From Geodermatophilus sp. DSM 45219 (GTDB lineage Bacteria > Actinomycetota > Actinomycetes > Mycobacteriales > Geodermatophilaceae): a stretch of DNA of 64,000 nucleotides. Shown one piece after another: positions 33,878 through 46,722 of the stretch. The DNA lies in NCBI RefSeq assembly GCF_900104025.1, contig NZ_FNIQ01000003.1, positions 682,001-746,000 on the forward strand, given 5' to 3'. The translations under genes were made by a program, and so were the position numbers. Within the stretch, counting starts at the first letter, position 1. The number at the start of each line of letters is the position of its first letter. The notes below the pieces were generated by a model that saw nothing but the letters and a program-made list of their open reading frames with translations, was not told where the DNA came from and searched no databases.

Positions 33878-33916
33878 TCGCTGGCGCTCGCTGCGATGCC
33901 CACTCCCTGTCGGCTC

Positions 33917-34453
33917 CTAGGCATCTCGCTGCGGTGCTCGCTCGCCCGTCGCCGTCGCGGAGACCAGCCCCCGCACCCGCAGCGCCGTGATCTCCGCCAG
34001 CTGCCCGGTCACCTCGGCCCGCTCGGTCTCCTCGTCGTTGCCCAGCCGGCGGCGCAGCTCGGCGAGCATCTCCTCCGGTGAGCGGCCGGAGGCGCGGACC
34101 AGGAAGACCCGGTCGAAGCGCTCCTCGTACTCCCGGTTGCCCGCGGCCAGGGCGGCCCGCGTCGCGTCGTCCGCCCCGCCCACCGAGCCCTGCTCGCGGC
34201 GGGACGCCTCGGCCTCCGCCGACGAGCCCTCGGCCCGGTCCCCGATCCGCGGGTGGACGGCGATCGCCAGCTCGACCTCGTCCCACGGCAGCCCGCGGAC
34301 GACCTCCTCGGCGCGGGCCACCAGCGCCTCGACGTCCGGGTAGGGGCGGCCGGCCACCACCCCGGCGGCGAACCGCGGTGCGGCGTTGCACGCCCGCAGC
34401 GCGTGCACGGCACGGTCGGCGGGCTCGGCGTTGAAGTCGTCGAGGGAGGCCAT
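33917..34453 (-). CDS. uraD: 2-oxo-4-hydroxy-4-carboxy-5-ureidoimidazoline (OHCU) decarboxylase
   Basis: A 178-residue helical enzyme for the third step of urate breakdown, which yields (S)-allantoin. HPRIGDRAEG near residue 75 is the conserved active-site block with its His, and the family's NREYEERFDRVFLVRASGRSPEEML and RRRLGNDEETERAEVTGQLAEITALRV follow. Start ATG 34453 gives MASLDDFNAEPADRAV, the normal beginning. It is the first gene of the leftward purine group. DUF6986 starts divergently 40 bp away. Confidence 0.93.
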   Translation of the reverse strand: MASLDDFNAEPADRAVHALRACNAAPRFAAGVVAGRPYPDVEALVARAEEVVRGLPWDEVELAIAVHPRIGDRAEGSSAEAEASRREQGSVGGADDATRAALAAGNREYEERFDRVFLVRASGRSPEEMLAELRRRLGNDEETERAEVTGQLAEITALRVRGLVSATATGERAPQRDA

Positions 34454-34492
34454 GCGTCGAGGATGGCAGCCCGGCCGTGGCAGGGTCGACGG

Positions 34493-35770
34493 ATGCCACT
34501 GGGGGACGACGTCTACGCCGAGCTCGACCGGCGCCTGGAGCCGGTGGACGCCGCCCGCGCCGCCGCCTTCCCCGGCGAGCGGTCCGTGCGCCAGCCGGTG
34601 CACACCTGCTACGTGCCCGCCGACGCCGTCGTCCCCGGGCTGGCCCGGTCGTGGGGGGACGCCGCGCTCGCCGCCCTCGACGAGCACGGCCTGCCCGACC
34701 TCGGCCTGGACCCCGCGCTGGTCGAGCAGGTGCTGCCCCGGGTGCGCGCCAAGCTGGCCGCCGAGCCGGTCGAGGACCTGCGGGTGGACGCCGAGGACGG
34801 CTACCGCGGTCCACCCGAGGCCGAGGACGACGACGTGCTGCGCGCCGCGGCCGCCGTCGCCGCCGACCTGGCCGCCGGGACCGCGCCGCCGTCGGTCGGG
34901 GTCCGCGCCAAGTCCCTCGAGGGGCCCACCCGGCGCCGCGGCGTCCGCTCCCTGGACCTGTTCCTCGGCGGACTGGCCGCAGACATCGCGATAAGGGCGC
35001 CGACGGCGGTCGTCACCCTGCCCAAGGTCACCGACGTCGAGCAGGTGCGCGCCTTCCTGCCGGTGCTCGACGCGCTGGAGCGGGCGCACGGCGTGGCGCT
35101 GGACCTGGAGCTGCAGGTCGAGACGCCGCAGGCCGTCGTCGGCCCGGCCGGGACCGTGACCACCGCCGCGCTGGTGCACGCGGCCGGCCCGCGGCTGACC
35201 GGCCTGCACCACGGCACCTACGACTACAGCGCGGCGCTGGGCATCGCCGCGGCGCACCAGTCCTCCGACCACCCGGCGCTGGACCTGGCCAAGCAGCTGA
35301 TGCAGGTCGCCGTCGCGGGCACCGGGGCCGTCGCGGTCGACGGCTCGACCAACGTGCTGCCGGTCGGCGACCGCGACCGGGTGCACGCCGCCTGGGTGCT
35401 GCACGCTCGGCTGGTGCGCCGGGCGCTGGAGCGCGGGCTGTACCAGGGCTGGGACCTGCACCCGGCCCAGCTGGTCACCCGCCACGTCGCCACCCAGGCC
35501 TTCTTCCGGGCCGCGCTGCCCGCGGCCGGGGCCCGGCTGGCCGCCTACCTGGACCGGGTGGAGGGCGGCGTCCTCGACGAGCCGGCCACCGCGCGGGCGC
35601 TGGCCACGGTCGTGCTGCGCGGGCTGGACTGCGGCGCGGTCGACGACGCGGAGGTCCGGACGGCGGCCGGTGTCGAGCGGGCCGACCTGGAGCGACTCGC
35701 CGGACGCACTGCTCCGGTCGGACCGCCCGCAACCGCCCGTGGCGGCGCTCGACCTACCATCCCCTCGTGA
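34493..35770 (+). CDS. DUF6986 / HpcH-HpaI aldolase-like protein
   Basis: A 425-residue protein resembling the citrate-lyase-beta/HpcH aldolase TIM barrel. VRAKSLEGPTRRRGVRSLDLFLGG, AVVTLPKVTDVEQVRAFLPVL, LDLELQVETPQAVVG (metal-binding Glu), GLHHGTYDYSAALGIAAAHQ (conserved Asp) and DGSTNVLPVGDRD run in barrel order. Members sit beside urate or allantoin genes in actinobacteria, and a role in the later purine route has been guessed but is not established as far as I know. It is divergent from the OHCU decarboxylase. ATG 34493 is chosen because the conserved region begins near residue 5. The next gene starts 7 bp after its stop. Confidence 0.75.
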   Translation: MPLGDDVYAELDRRLEPVDAARAAAFPGERSVRQPVHTCYVPADAVVPGLARSWGDAALAALDEHGLPDLGLDPALVEQVLPRVRAKLAAEPVEDLRVDAEDGYRGPPEAEDDDVLRAAAAVAADLAAGTAPPSVGVRAKSLEGPTRRRGVRSLDLFLGGLAADIAIRAPTAVVTLPKVTDVEQVRAFLPVLDALERAHGVALDLELQVETPQAVVGPAGTVTTAALVHAAGPRLTGLHHGTYDYSAALGIAAAHQSSDHPALDLAKQLMQVAVAGTGAVAVDGSTNVLPVGDRDRVHAAWVLHARLVRRALERGLYQGWDLHPAQLVTRHVATQAFFRAALPAAGARLAAYLDRVEGGVLDEPATARALATVVLRGLDCGAVDDAEVRTAAGVERADLERLAGRTAPVGPPATARGGARPTIPS

Positions 35771-35777
35771 TGGTGCG

Positions 35778-40940
<5,163 letters not shown>

Positions 40941-40982
40941 CGGTGCGCACACCCGGTGCCCCCCGGATGGTGGGGAGTGCGC

Positions 40983-42044
40983 GTGCACGAGGATGACCGA
41001 GCAGTCGGCCGGTCCCCCCGGCCCGGGAGAGGGCAGGCACAGGTGGACCGAGCGCCGAGCAGGTCGCGGGCGCCGGCCGGGCTACCGCAGCCACGGGCCG
41101 GCGCGCGCGCCCGGTCCCGGCACGCCGCCGCGGTGGTGCGGGGGGACGGCGAGCTGCTCTCGGTCGCCCTGACCTTCCTCGACGCCGGCCTGCGCGCCGG
41201 CGACGTCGTCGCGCTGACCTGCCCGCCGGAGGTCACCGCGCTGCTGTGCGCGGAGCTCGGCGAGCGCGCCGGGCGCGTCCGCGACGAACCCCGGCTGAGC
41301 CTGCTGGGTGCCCGGGCGCCCGATGCGCTGGCGCACGCCCGCCGGATGGCGGAGCAGGAGGCCGACGGCCGGCAGCTGCGCATCCTCTGCCTGGTCGACT
41401 TCGGGCCCGCTCCCGCCGACTGGCGCGAGGGGCTGCGCTTCGAGTCGGCCGCCAACTCCGTCATGGCCGACACGCCGATCGACTCCCTGTGCCTGTACGA
41501 CCGGCGTCGGCTGCCGCCGGCGGTGGTCGAGGCCGCCGCTGCGACCCACCCCTACCTGGTGCACGACGGCGCCTGGGCGCCCAGCTCGGCCTACCGCCAT
41601 CCGGCCGAGTACCTGCCGCGGCTGCCCTGGCCACGCGAGCCGGTGGAGGACGCCGCGCCGGTGTTCGTCCTCGATGACGCGCCCGGCCTGGTCGCGCTGC
41701 GCCACGAGCTCGGCCTCGCCCTCGCCGCGTGGGTGCCCGACCGCGACCAGCGCGAGGACCTGCACCTGGCCGCCGCCGAGGTCGCCGCCAACGCCTTCCG
41801 GCACGGCGAGCGCCCGGTGTCGGCGCGGATGTGGGCCGACGGGGACCGGCTGGTCTGCGCGATCACGGACTCCGGGCGCACCTTCGCCGACCCGATGGCC
41901 GGCTTCCGTCCCGCCCACGGCGCCGACCTCGGCCGCGGCGGGATGGGGCTGTGGCTGGCCCGCAAGCTGTGGGACTCCGTCGACCTGTCCCTGGGTCCCG
42001 GCGGGCTCACCGTCCGCCTCGCCGCCCGCCTCCAGCCGGCTTGA
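40983..42044 (+). CDS. MEDS-domain sensor with C-terminal RsbW-like ATPase domain
   Basis: A 353-residue protein. The first half is a MEDS (DcmR-type sensory) domain: GELLSVALTFLDAGLRAGDVVALTCPPEVTALL, LCLVDFGPAPADW and LCLYDRRRLPPAVVEAA are characteristic. The second half is an HATPase_c_2 domain: LAAAEVAANAFRHGERP (N box), AITDSGRTFADP (Asp box) and GRGGMGLWLARKL (lid). This pairing is common in actinobacterial anti-sigma regulators. It follows the giant fusion protein by 42 bp on the same strand, so they may work together. GTG 40983, with GGGGAG at good spacing, is preferred. GTG 41043 is also possible and would drop a basic N-terminal tail. Confidence 0.82.
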   Translation: MHEDDRAVGRSPRPGRGQAQVDRAPSRSRAPAGLPQPRAGARARSRHAAAVVRGDGELLSVALTFLDAGLRAGDVVALTCPPEVTALLCAELGERAGRVRDEPRLSLLGARAPDALAHARRMAEQEADGRQLRILCLVDFGPAPADWREGLRFESAANSVMADTPIDSLCLYDRRRLPPAVVEAAAATHPYLVHDGAWAPSSAYRHPAEYLPRLPWPREPVEDAAPVFVLDDAPGLVALRHELGLALAAWVPDRDQREDLHLAAAEVAANAFRHGERPVSARMWADGDRLVCAITDSGRTFADPMAGFRPAHGADLGRGGMGLWLARKLWDSVDLSLGPGGLTVRLAARLQPA

Positions 42045-42053
42045 CGCCGTCGA

Positions 42054-42071
42054 TACCTCACTGCTGAAGTA
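42054..42071. promoter_or_regulatory. Candidate MarR operator overlapping the marR start region
   Basis: TACCTCA-CTGC-TGAAGTA is a 7-4-7 palindrome with one mismatch, 5 bp before the GTG of the marR-type gene. This is the right place for autoregulation. It shares length, spacing and TAC/GTA ends with the site at 23698-23715. Confidence 0.6.
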
Positions 42072-42076
42072 CCGGC

Positions 42077-42577
42077 GTGGGGGACGCCGTCGACCTGATC
42101 CTGGCCCAGTGGGCGCGGGAGCGGCCGGACCTGGACTGCAGCCCGATGGGGGTCGTCGGCCGGATCTCCCAGCTGCAGCGCGAGGTCTTCCTCGCCCAGC
42201 GCGCGACCTTCGCCCGGCACGGCCTCGACGTGCCCTCCTTCGACGTGCTGGCCGCGCTGCGCCGGGCCGGGGAGCCCTACCAGCTGACCCCGACCGAGCT
42301 GATGCGCACCGCTCTGGTCACCTCCGGCGCCATCACCCAGCGGCTGGACCGGCTGGAGGAGAAGGGGCTGATCACCCGCGAGCGCAGCGAGGCCGACGGG
42401 CGGGCCGTCGTCGTCACGCTGACCGGGGCGGGACGGGCCGCGCTGGACGACACGCTGCCCGACCACCTGGAGACCGAGCGACGGCTGCTCGCCGGCCTCG
42501 ACGCCGACGACCAGCAGGCCCTGGCCGGCCTGCTCCGGCGCCTGCTGATCGCCCTGGGCCGCGTGCCACCCGAGTGA
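42077..42577 (+). CDS. MarR-family transcriptional regulator
   Basis: A 166-residue winged-helix regulator. FDVLAALRRAGEPYQLTPTELMRTALVTSGAITQRLDRLEEKGLITRERSEADGRAVVVTLT covers the recognition helix (SGAITQRLDRL) and the wing (D-x-R-A-V-V-V-T-L-T). Flanking helices for dimerisation and ligand binding are at both ends. MarR proteins usually release DNA when they bind an aromatic ligand or are oxidised. GTG 42077 lacks a ribosome site and lies 6 bp after a palindrome that is probably its own operator, so the message may be leaderless. No obvious target is adjacent. Confidence 0.9.
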   Translation: MGDAVDLILAQWARERPDLDCSPMGVVGRISQLQREVFLAQRATFARHGLDVPSFDVLAALRRAGEPYQLTPTELMRTALVTSGAITQRLDRLEEKGLITRERSEADGRAVVVTLTGAGRAALDDTLPDHLETERRLLAGLDADDQQALAGLLRRLLIALGRVPPE

Positions 42578-42663
42578 ACGGTTGCCGTCGACGAGTGGGC
42601 CCCGGAGGGGTCCGCGAGGAGGCGGCGGGTGGGCTCAACGCGGGTCGGGCACAGCTCCTGGCG

Positions 42664-42694
42664 GCGGTGTCGGCCGGTAGGTCGACGATGTCAT
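42664..42694. repeat. 31-bp palindromic repeat, copy 2
   Basis: It matches 14474-14504 at 29 of 31 positions. The stem GTCGGCC-GGTA-GGTCGAC keeps pairing through a G-U in RNA. The TCAT at its right end supplies the stop codon of the leftward ligase gene, exactly as in copy 1 for the ATPase gene. Confidence 0.75.
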
Positions 42695-43779
42695 TGCTCA
42701 GGCACGTCCGCCGGTTCGAGGTCGGGGCGGGTGCGCACGTAGCGCAGCGGGTGGCGGAAGACGCCGGCCTGCAGCGCGGCGTCGGCGCTGACCTCCACGA
42801 CGACGTCCGGGCGCACGCGGGTGAGCGGCACCGACAGCCGGCCGCCGCCGAACGCGCCGGTGCCGATCCGCTCGGGCCACGGGTGGTCCGGCCCGGCGGG
42901 GGTCAGGACGGCGGCCAGCTCGGCCGACTGCGCGGGCGACAGCGGGCTGGTCCGGCCGACGACCACCAGCTCGCCGTCCCGGTACCGGCCGGCGACCAGC
43001 TGGCTCGGCCGCTCGACCGGCCCGATGACGCCGCCCGCCACGACCTCCGTGGTCTCCCACGACTTCACCTTGAGCCACTCCCGCCGGCCGGGGGCGTAGC
43101 GGGTGGCCGCGCCCTTGGCGACCAGCCCCTCCACGCCGGCGGGCCGGAAGTCCGCCGACCACTGCCGGGCCTCGTCGGGGTCGGCGGTGACGGGGGAGAG
43201 CTGCATCGGCGGCGCCCAGCGTGCGGCGAGCTCCTCGAGTGCGGCTCGCCGCTCGCGCAGCCGGCGGTCGCGCAGGTCCGCGCCGCCGAGGGCCAGCAGG
43301 TCGAAGGCGACGTAGGAGGCGGGCGCGGCGGCGGCCAGCGCGCCGACGCGGCCCGCGGGGGCGACCATCCGCTGCTGGAGCAGGCCGAAGTCCAGCCGGG
43401 ACCCGTTCCAGACCACGACCTCGCCGTCGAGCACCGTGCCGGGCGGGACCTGGGCCACGGCCGCGGCGACGACGTCGGGGAAGCGGGCGGAGAGGTCGCG
43501 GCCCTGCCGCGACCAGGCGCGGGTGGTGCCGCCGGTGCGGACGACGACGAGGCGGTAGCCGTCCCACTTGGGCTCGTAGCGGACGCCGCCGGGCAGCGCG
43601 TCGGCCCGCGGCAGGTCGCGCACCGGCCGGGCCAGCGCCACCGCGACCGGCCCGGCCAGCTCGGGCGGCACGTCGGGCAACCCGGGCACGGACAGCGGCA
43701 CGACGGCCAGCGTGGGGGCTCCTCGCCGTCCGCGCAGGCGGCTGAGCTGCCGGTTCACCCCTTCGTGGCCGGTCGCCAC
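42691..43779 (-). CDS. ATP-dependent DNA ligase, LigC-like
   Basis: A 362-residue ligase. The nucleotidyl-transferase motifs are present: VRYEPKWDGYRLVVV with the adenylated Lys (about residue 71), TRAWSRQGRDLSARFP, VLDGEVVVW, GVEGLVAKGAATRY and WLKVKSWETTEVV. An OB-fold with GPVERPSQLVAGRY... and a family C-terminus follows. Length and lack of other domains match mycobacterial LigC, a repair ligase that backs up the NHEJ LigD. No Ku or LigD gene is in the window. The 5' start is uncertain: GTG 43779 gives a 30-residue extension with no known counterpart, and GTG 43758 or a later start is possible. Confidence 0.87.
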   Translation of the reverse strand: MATGHEGVNRQLSRLRGRRGAPTLAVVPLSVPGLPDVPPELAGPVAVALARPVRDLPRADALPGGVRYEPKWDGYRLVVVRTGGTTRAWSRQGRDLSARFPDVVAAAVAQVPPGTVLDGEVVVWNGSRLDFGLLQQRMVAPAGRVGALAAAAPASYVAFDLLALGGADLRDRRLRERRAALEELAARWAPPMQLSPVTADPDEARQWSADFRPAGVEGLVAKGAATRYAPGRREWLKVKSWETTEVVAGGVIGPVERPSQLVAGRYRDGELVVVGRTSPLSPAQSAELAAVLTPAGPDHPWPERIGTGAFGGGRLSVPLTRVRPDVVVEVSADAALQAGVFRHPLRYVRTRPDLEPADVPEQ

Positions 43780-43846
43780 CCTCCGCGAGGACCCCGGGGG
43801 GCCGCACGAGCCGCGGCCGCGGTCAAGGCACGATCCGGCAACGGGG

Positions 43847-44689
43847 TCAGCGGTCGGCGGCCGCCAGCACGGTCCGGACGGCGTCGGCCACCGCGTCGGG
43901 CCGGTCGTTGGGGACGAACGTCAGCGCGTCGTCCAGCCACGTGACCGTCGTGCCCAGCAGGGCGGCGAGCCGCTCGGCGTCGCGGGGCGGGAAGACCCGG
44001 TCGCGGCGCCCCCAGACCACGGCCGCCCGGCCGGCCAGCACCGGCAGCCGTCCGGCGGCGGCCACGAGCGGCTCCGGCCGCATGGCGCGGACCAGCGCCG
44101 TGAGGTCCGCGCGGACGGCGGGGTCGGTGCGCGCGGGGTGCAGCCAGTCGCGGACCAGCGCCCGGTCGAAGCCGCGGCTGGTGAAGACGTTCAGCCGGCC
44201 GGGGTCGGCGAACAGGGCCGGGACGGCGAGGGCGCGGACCAGCAGGGCGGTCGTCCCGGGGAGCGCCGCGAGCGCCGGCAGCGGGCGCAGCAGCGGCGGC
44301 GGGAAGTGCTCGAACGCGTCGCAGCCCGCCAGCACCAGCCCGGCGGTGCGCTCCGGTGCGCCGGCCGCGATGAGCTGGGCCAGCGCCCCACCGGTGTCGT
44401 TGCCCAGCAGGACGGCGCGGTCGAGGTCCAGCCCGTCGAGGACGTCGACCAGCGCGCCGGCGACCTCCTCCGGCGTCAGTCGCGACCGGGACGGGACCGC
44501 TCGGCGGTGGGCGCCCAGGGGCAGGTCGGGGAGCAGCACCCGGGCATGGGGGGCCAGCAGCCGTGCCGTCCGGTCCCACAGCCGTCCGTCGACGAGCGCT
44601 CCGTGGACGGCCAGCACGGCCGGCCCGTCGCCGGCCGTGCGCACCGGGACGGGCCCCACCCGGGTCGGCACCTCGATGGTCGTCGTCAT
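43847..44689 (-). CDS. Alpha/beta-hydrolase-fold protein with Asp nucleophile position and no catalytic His
   Basis: A 280-residue alpha/beta-hydrolase-fold protein. VLAVHGALVDGRLWD is the oxyanion region. The nucleophile elbow is LLGNDTGGALAQ, with Asp 98 where esterases have Ser, as in haloalkane dehalogenases and epoxide hydrolases. VVWGRRDRVFP holds the family acid. The usual GHF near the C-terminus reads ALTFVPNDRPD, so the catalytic His is replaced by Thr 257. It may be a dehalogenase-like enzyme with altered chemistry or a binding protein. It is divergent from a TetR gene with two operators between them. Start ATG 44689 has a GGGAGG site. Confidence 0.8.
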   Translation of the reverse strand: MTTTIEVPTRVGPVPVRTAGDGPAVLAVHGALVDGRLWDRTARLLAPHARVLLPDLPLGAHRRAVPSRSRLTPEEVAGALVDVLDGLDLDRAVLLGNDTGGALAQLIAAGAPERTAGLVLAGCDAFEHFPPPLLRPLPALAALPGTTALLVRALAVPALFADPGRLNVFTSRGFDRALVRDWLHPARTDPAVRADLTALVRAMRPEPLVAAAGRLPVLAGRAAVVWGRRDRVFPPRDAERLAALLGTTVTWLDDALTFVPNDRPDAVADAVRTVLAAADR

Positions 44690-44706
44690 GATCGCCTCCC
44701 GTTTTC

Positions 44707-44722
44707 TGTAGCGAGTGCTACA
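44707..44722. promoter_or_regulatory. TetR operator 1
   Basis: TGTAGC-GAGT-GCTACA, a perfect 6-bp-arm palindrome with a 4-bp centre, 18 bp from the start of the hydrolase gene. A second copy lies at 44733-44748, with centres 26 bp apart. Confidence 0.8.
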
Positions 44723-44732
44723 CGAATGCGAC

Positions 44733-44748
44733 TGTAGCGTCTGCTACA
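44733..44748. promoter_or_regulatory. TetR operator 2
   Basis: TGTAGC-GTCT-GCTACA, with the same arms as operator 1. Its last base is the first base of the tetR ATG, so a bound repressor would block its own gene as well as the divergent hydrolase gene. Confidence 0.8.
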
Positions 44749-45320
44749 TGGGACAGGGAAGAGGTCGGCCCGAGCAGCGTGCGGCGTTCCTGAGCGGGGC
44801 GGTCGAGCACGTGCTGCACCACGGGGTCGCCACGCTGTCCCTGCGCCCGCTGGCCGCGGCGCTGGGGACCAGCGACCGCATGCTGCTGTACTACTTCGGC
44901 ACCCGCGAGCAGCTGCTGACCGCCGTCCTCGGCGCGGTCGGCGAACGGCTGCAGGACCAGCTCGCCGCGGCCCTGCCCGCCGGCCGGGTACCCCCGGCCG
45001 AGCTGCTGCGGGGACTGGCCTCGGCCCTGCACGACCCCGCGACCGAGTCCTCGCTCCGGTTGTACGTCGAGGTCAGCGGCCTGGCCGCCCGCGGGCACGA
45101 GCCGCACCGGACGGTCGCGGCGGCGGTCGCCGAGGGCTGGCTGGCCTGGCTCGGGTCGCGGCTGGACGTGCCGGACGGGGAGCGGGCGGGTGCCGCGGCC
45201 GGCGTCCTGGCGGTCGTGGACGGGATGCTGCTGGTCCGCTTCCTCGCGACCGCCGAGGTGGCCGACCGTGCGGTGGGCTGGCTCGTCGCCCGGTTGGCGC
45301 CCCCGGCCGGCGGCCGCTGA
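44748..45320 (+). CDS. TetR-family repressor
   Basis: A 190-residue TetR protein. The DNA-binding part is EHVLHHGVATLSLRPLAAALGTSDRMLLYYFGTREQLLTAVL (about 20-62), with the helix-turn-helix followed by the Y-Y-F-x-x-R/K-E-x-L-L pattern. The C-terminal helices hold the ligand site. ATG 44748 gives the normal length; an earlier in-frame ATG would overlap operator 1. Two identical-arm operators sit between it and the divergent hydrolase gene, so it very probably represses both. The inducer is unknown but may be the hydrolase's ligand. Confidence 0.92.
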   Translation: MGQGRGRPEQRAAFLSGAVEHVLHHGVATLSLRPLAAALGTSDRMLLYYFGTREQLLTAVLGAVGERLQDQLAAALPAGRVPPAELLRGLASALHDPATESSLRLYVEVSGLAARGHEPHRTVAAAVAEGWLAWLGSRLDVPDGERAGAAAGVLAVVDGMLLVRFLATAEVADRAVGWLVARLAPPAGGR

Positions 45321-45363
45321 CGGCCCCGTCCAGGGCACCGCCCCGAGCCTCGACGGTCCTCCC

Positions 45364-46722
45364 TCAGGGACGCGCGGGACCGTCCGACCCGGCCGGGTAC
45401 TCCCGCAGCGGGACCTCCCCGGCGGCCCAGGCGGCCAGCACCGGCTCGACGATCCGCCAGCTCTCCTCGGCCTCGACGTCGCTGATCGACAGCGTGGTGT
45501 CCCCGGCCAGCAGCTCGCGGAAGAGGATCCCGTAGGCGGGCAGCGCCTGCCGGGGCAGGTCGGTCTCCAGCACGTGCCGCTCCAGGTCGAACGGGTCGCC
45601 GGCGCCGTTGAGGTTGAGCTCCAGGGCGATGCCGTCGGGCTCCAGGCGCATCCGCAGCACGCCGGGCTCGGGCTGCGTGTCGCCGAAGGGCAGGTGCGGC
45701 ACCGGCTTGAAGTGGACGGCGATCTCCCGCCGTCCGCTGCCCAGCGCCTTGCCGGTGCGCAGCCGGAACGGCACGCCGGCCCAGCGCCAGTTGTCCACGC
45801 CCACCGTGAACTCGGCGTAGGTCTCGGTGCCGCGGGCGGGGTCGACGCCGTCCTCGGCGGTGTAGTCCGGCAGCGCCCGCCCGCCGACGGTGCCGGCCGT
45901 GTACCGGGCCCGCACGGTGTCGCGGGCCATGTCGGCGGGCGGCCGGACGGCACGCAGGACGTCGGCCTTGCGCGCCGGCAGGGTCGTGTCGTCGAGGGCG
46001 TGCGGTGGCTCCATCGCGACCAGGGCGAGCAGCTGCAGCAGGTGGTTCTGCAGCATGTCGCGCAGCGCGCCCGCGGTGTCGTAGTAGCCGGCCCGCCCCT
46101 CCAGGCCGAGGGTCTCGTCGAAGACGATCTCGACCCGGTCGACGTGGCCGGCGTTCCAGACCGGCTCGAACAGGCGGTTGGCGAAGCGCAGCCCGAGCAG
46201 GTTGAGCGCGGTCTGCATGGCGAGGAAGTGGTCGATGCGGAAGACCGACCTCTCGGGCACCAGCCGGTGCAGCACCTCGTTGAGCGCCCGGGCGTCGGCG
46301 CCGTCCCGGCCGAACGGCTTCTCGACGACGACCTGCGCGCCCTCGGGCAGCCCGACCTCGACCAGCGCCTCCAGGGTGCGGTGGAAGACGGTGTTGGGCA
46401 GCGCCAGGTAGACGATCGGCACGCCGGGCACCCGGTCCAGCGCCGCGCGCAGCTGCCCGGCTGCGGTGACGTCGCCGCGGGTGTGCGCGAGCTGGCCGAC
46501 CAGCCGGTCGCGGGTGCCCTGGTCCACCCCGGGGGCGAACTGCGCCAGCCGCTCTCGGGCCCAGTCGCGGTAGGCCTCGTCGTCCCACGGCTCGCGGCTG
46601 ACGGCGTGCACCGCGACGTCCGCACCCAGCGCCCCGGTGGCCGCCAGGGAGGCCAGCGAGGGCAGCAGGTACCGGCCGGTGAGGTCGCCGGAGCCGCCGA
46701 GCACCAGCAGCGAGCGCGTCAC
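45364..46722 (-). CDS. Glucose-6-phosphate dehydrogenase-like protein with altered substrate-phosphate site
   Basis: A 452-residue member of the G6PDH (Zwf) family. LLVLGGSGDLTGRYLLPSL is the coenzyme-binding start, VVVEKPFGRD the E-K-P-F-G block, and RIDHFLAMQTALNLLGLRFAN the region that reads RIDHYLGKE in classical enzymes. The Asp-His pair is kept, but Tyr is Phe and the Lys that grips the substrate phosphate is Met. The Lys of the R-K-L block near residue 18 is Tyr. The NHLLQ His is kept. It may therefore not use glucose 6-phosphate. GTG 46722 overlaps the GH15 stop (GTGA). Confidence 0.82.
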   Translation of the reverse strand: MTRSLLVLGGSGDLTGRYLLPSLASLAATGALGADVAVHAVSREPWDDEAYRDWARERLAQFAPGVDQGTRDRLVGQLAHTRGDVTAAGQLRAALDRVPGVPIVYLALPNTVFHRTLEALVEVGLPEGAQVVVEKPFGRDGADARALNEVLHRLVPERSVFRIDHFLAMQTALNLLGLRFANRLFEPVWNAGHVDRVEIVFDETLGLEGRAGYYDTAGALRDMLQNHLLQLLALVAMEPPHALDDTTLPARKADVLRAVRPPADMARDTVRARYTAGTVGGRALPDYTAEDGVDPARGTETYAEFTVGVDNWRWAGVPFRLRTGKALGSGRREIAVHFKPVPHLPFGDTQPEPGVLRMRLEPDGIALELNLNGAGDPFDLERHVLETDLPRQALPAYGILFRELLAGDTTLSISDVEAEESWRIVEPVLAAWAAGEVPLREYPAGSDGPARP

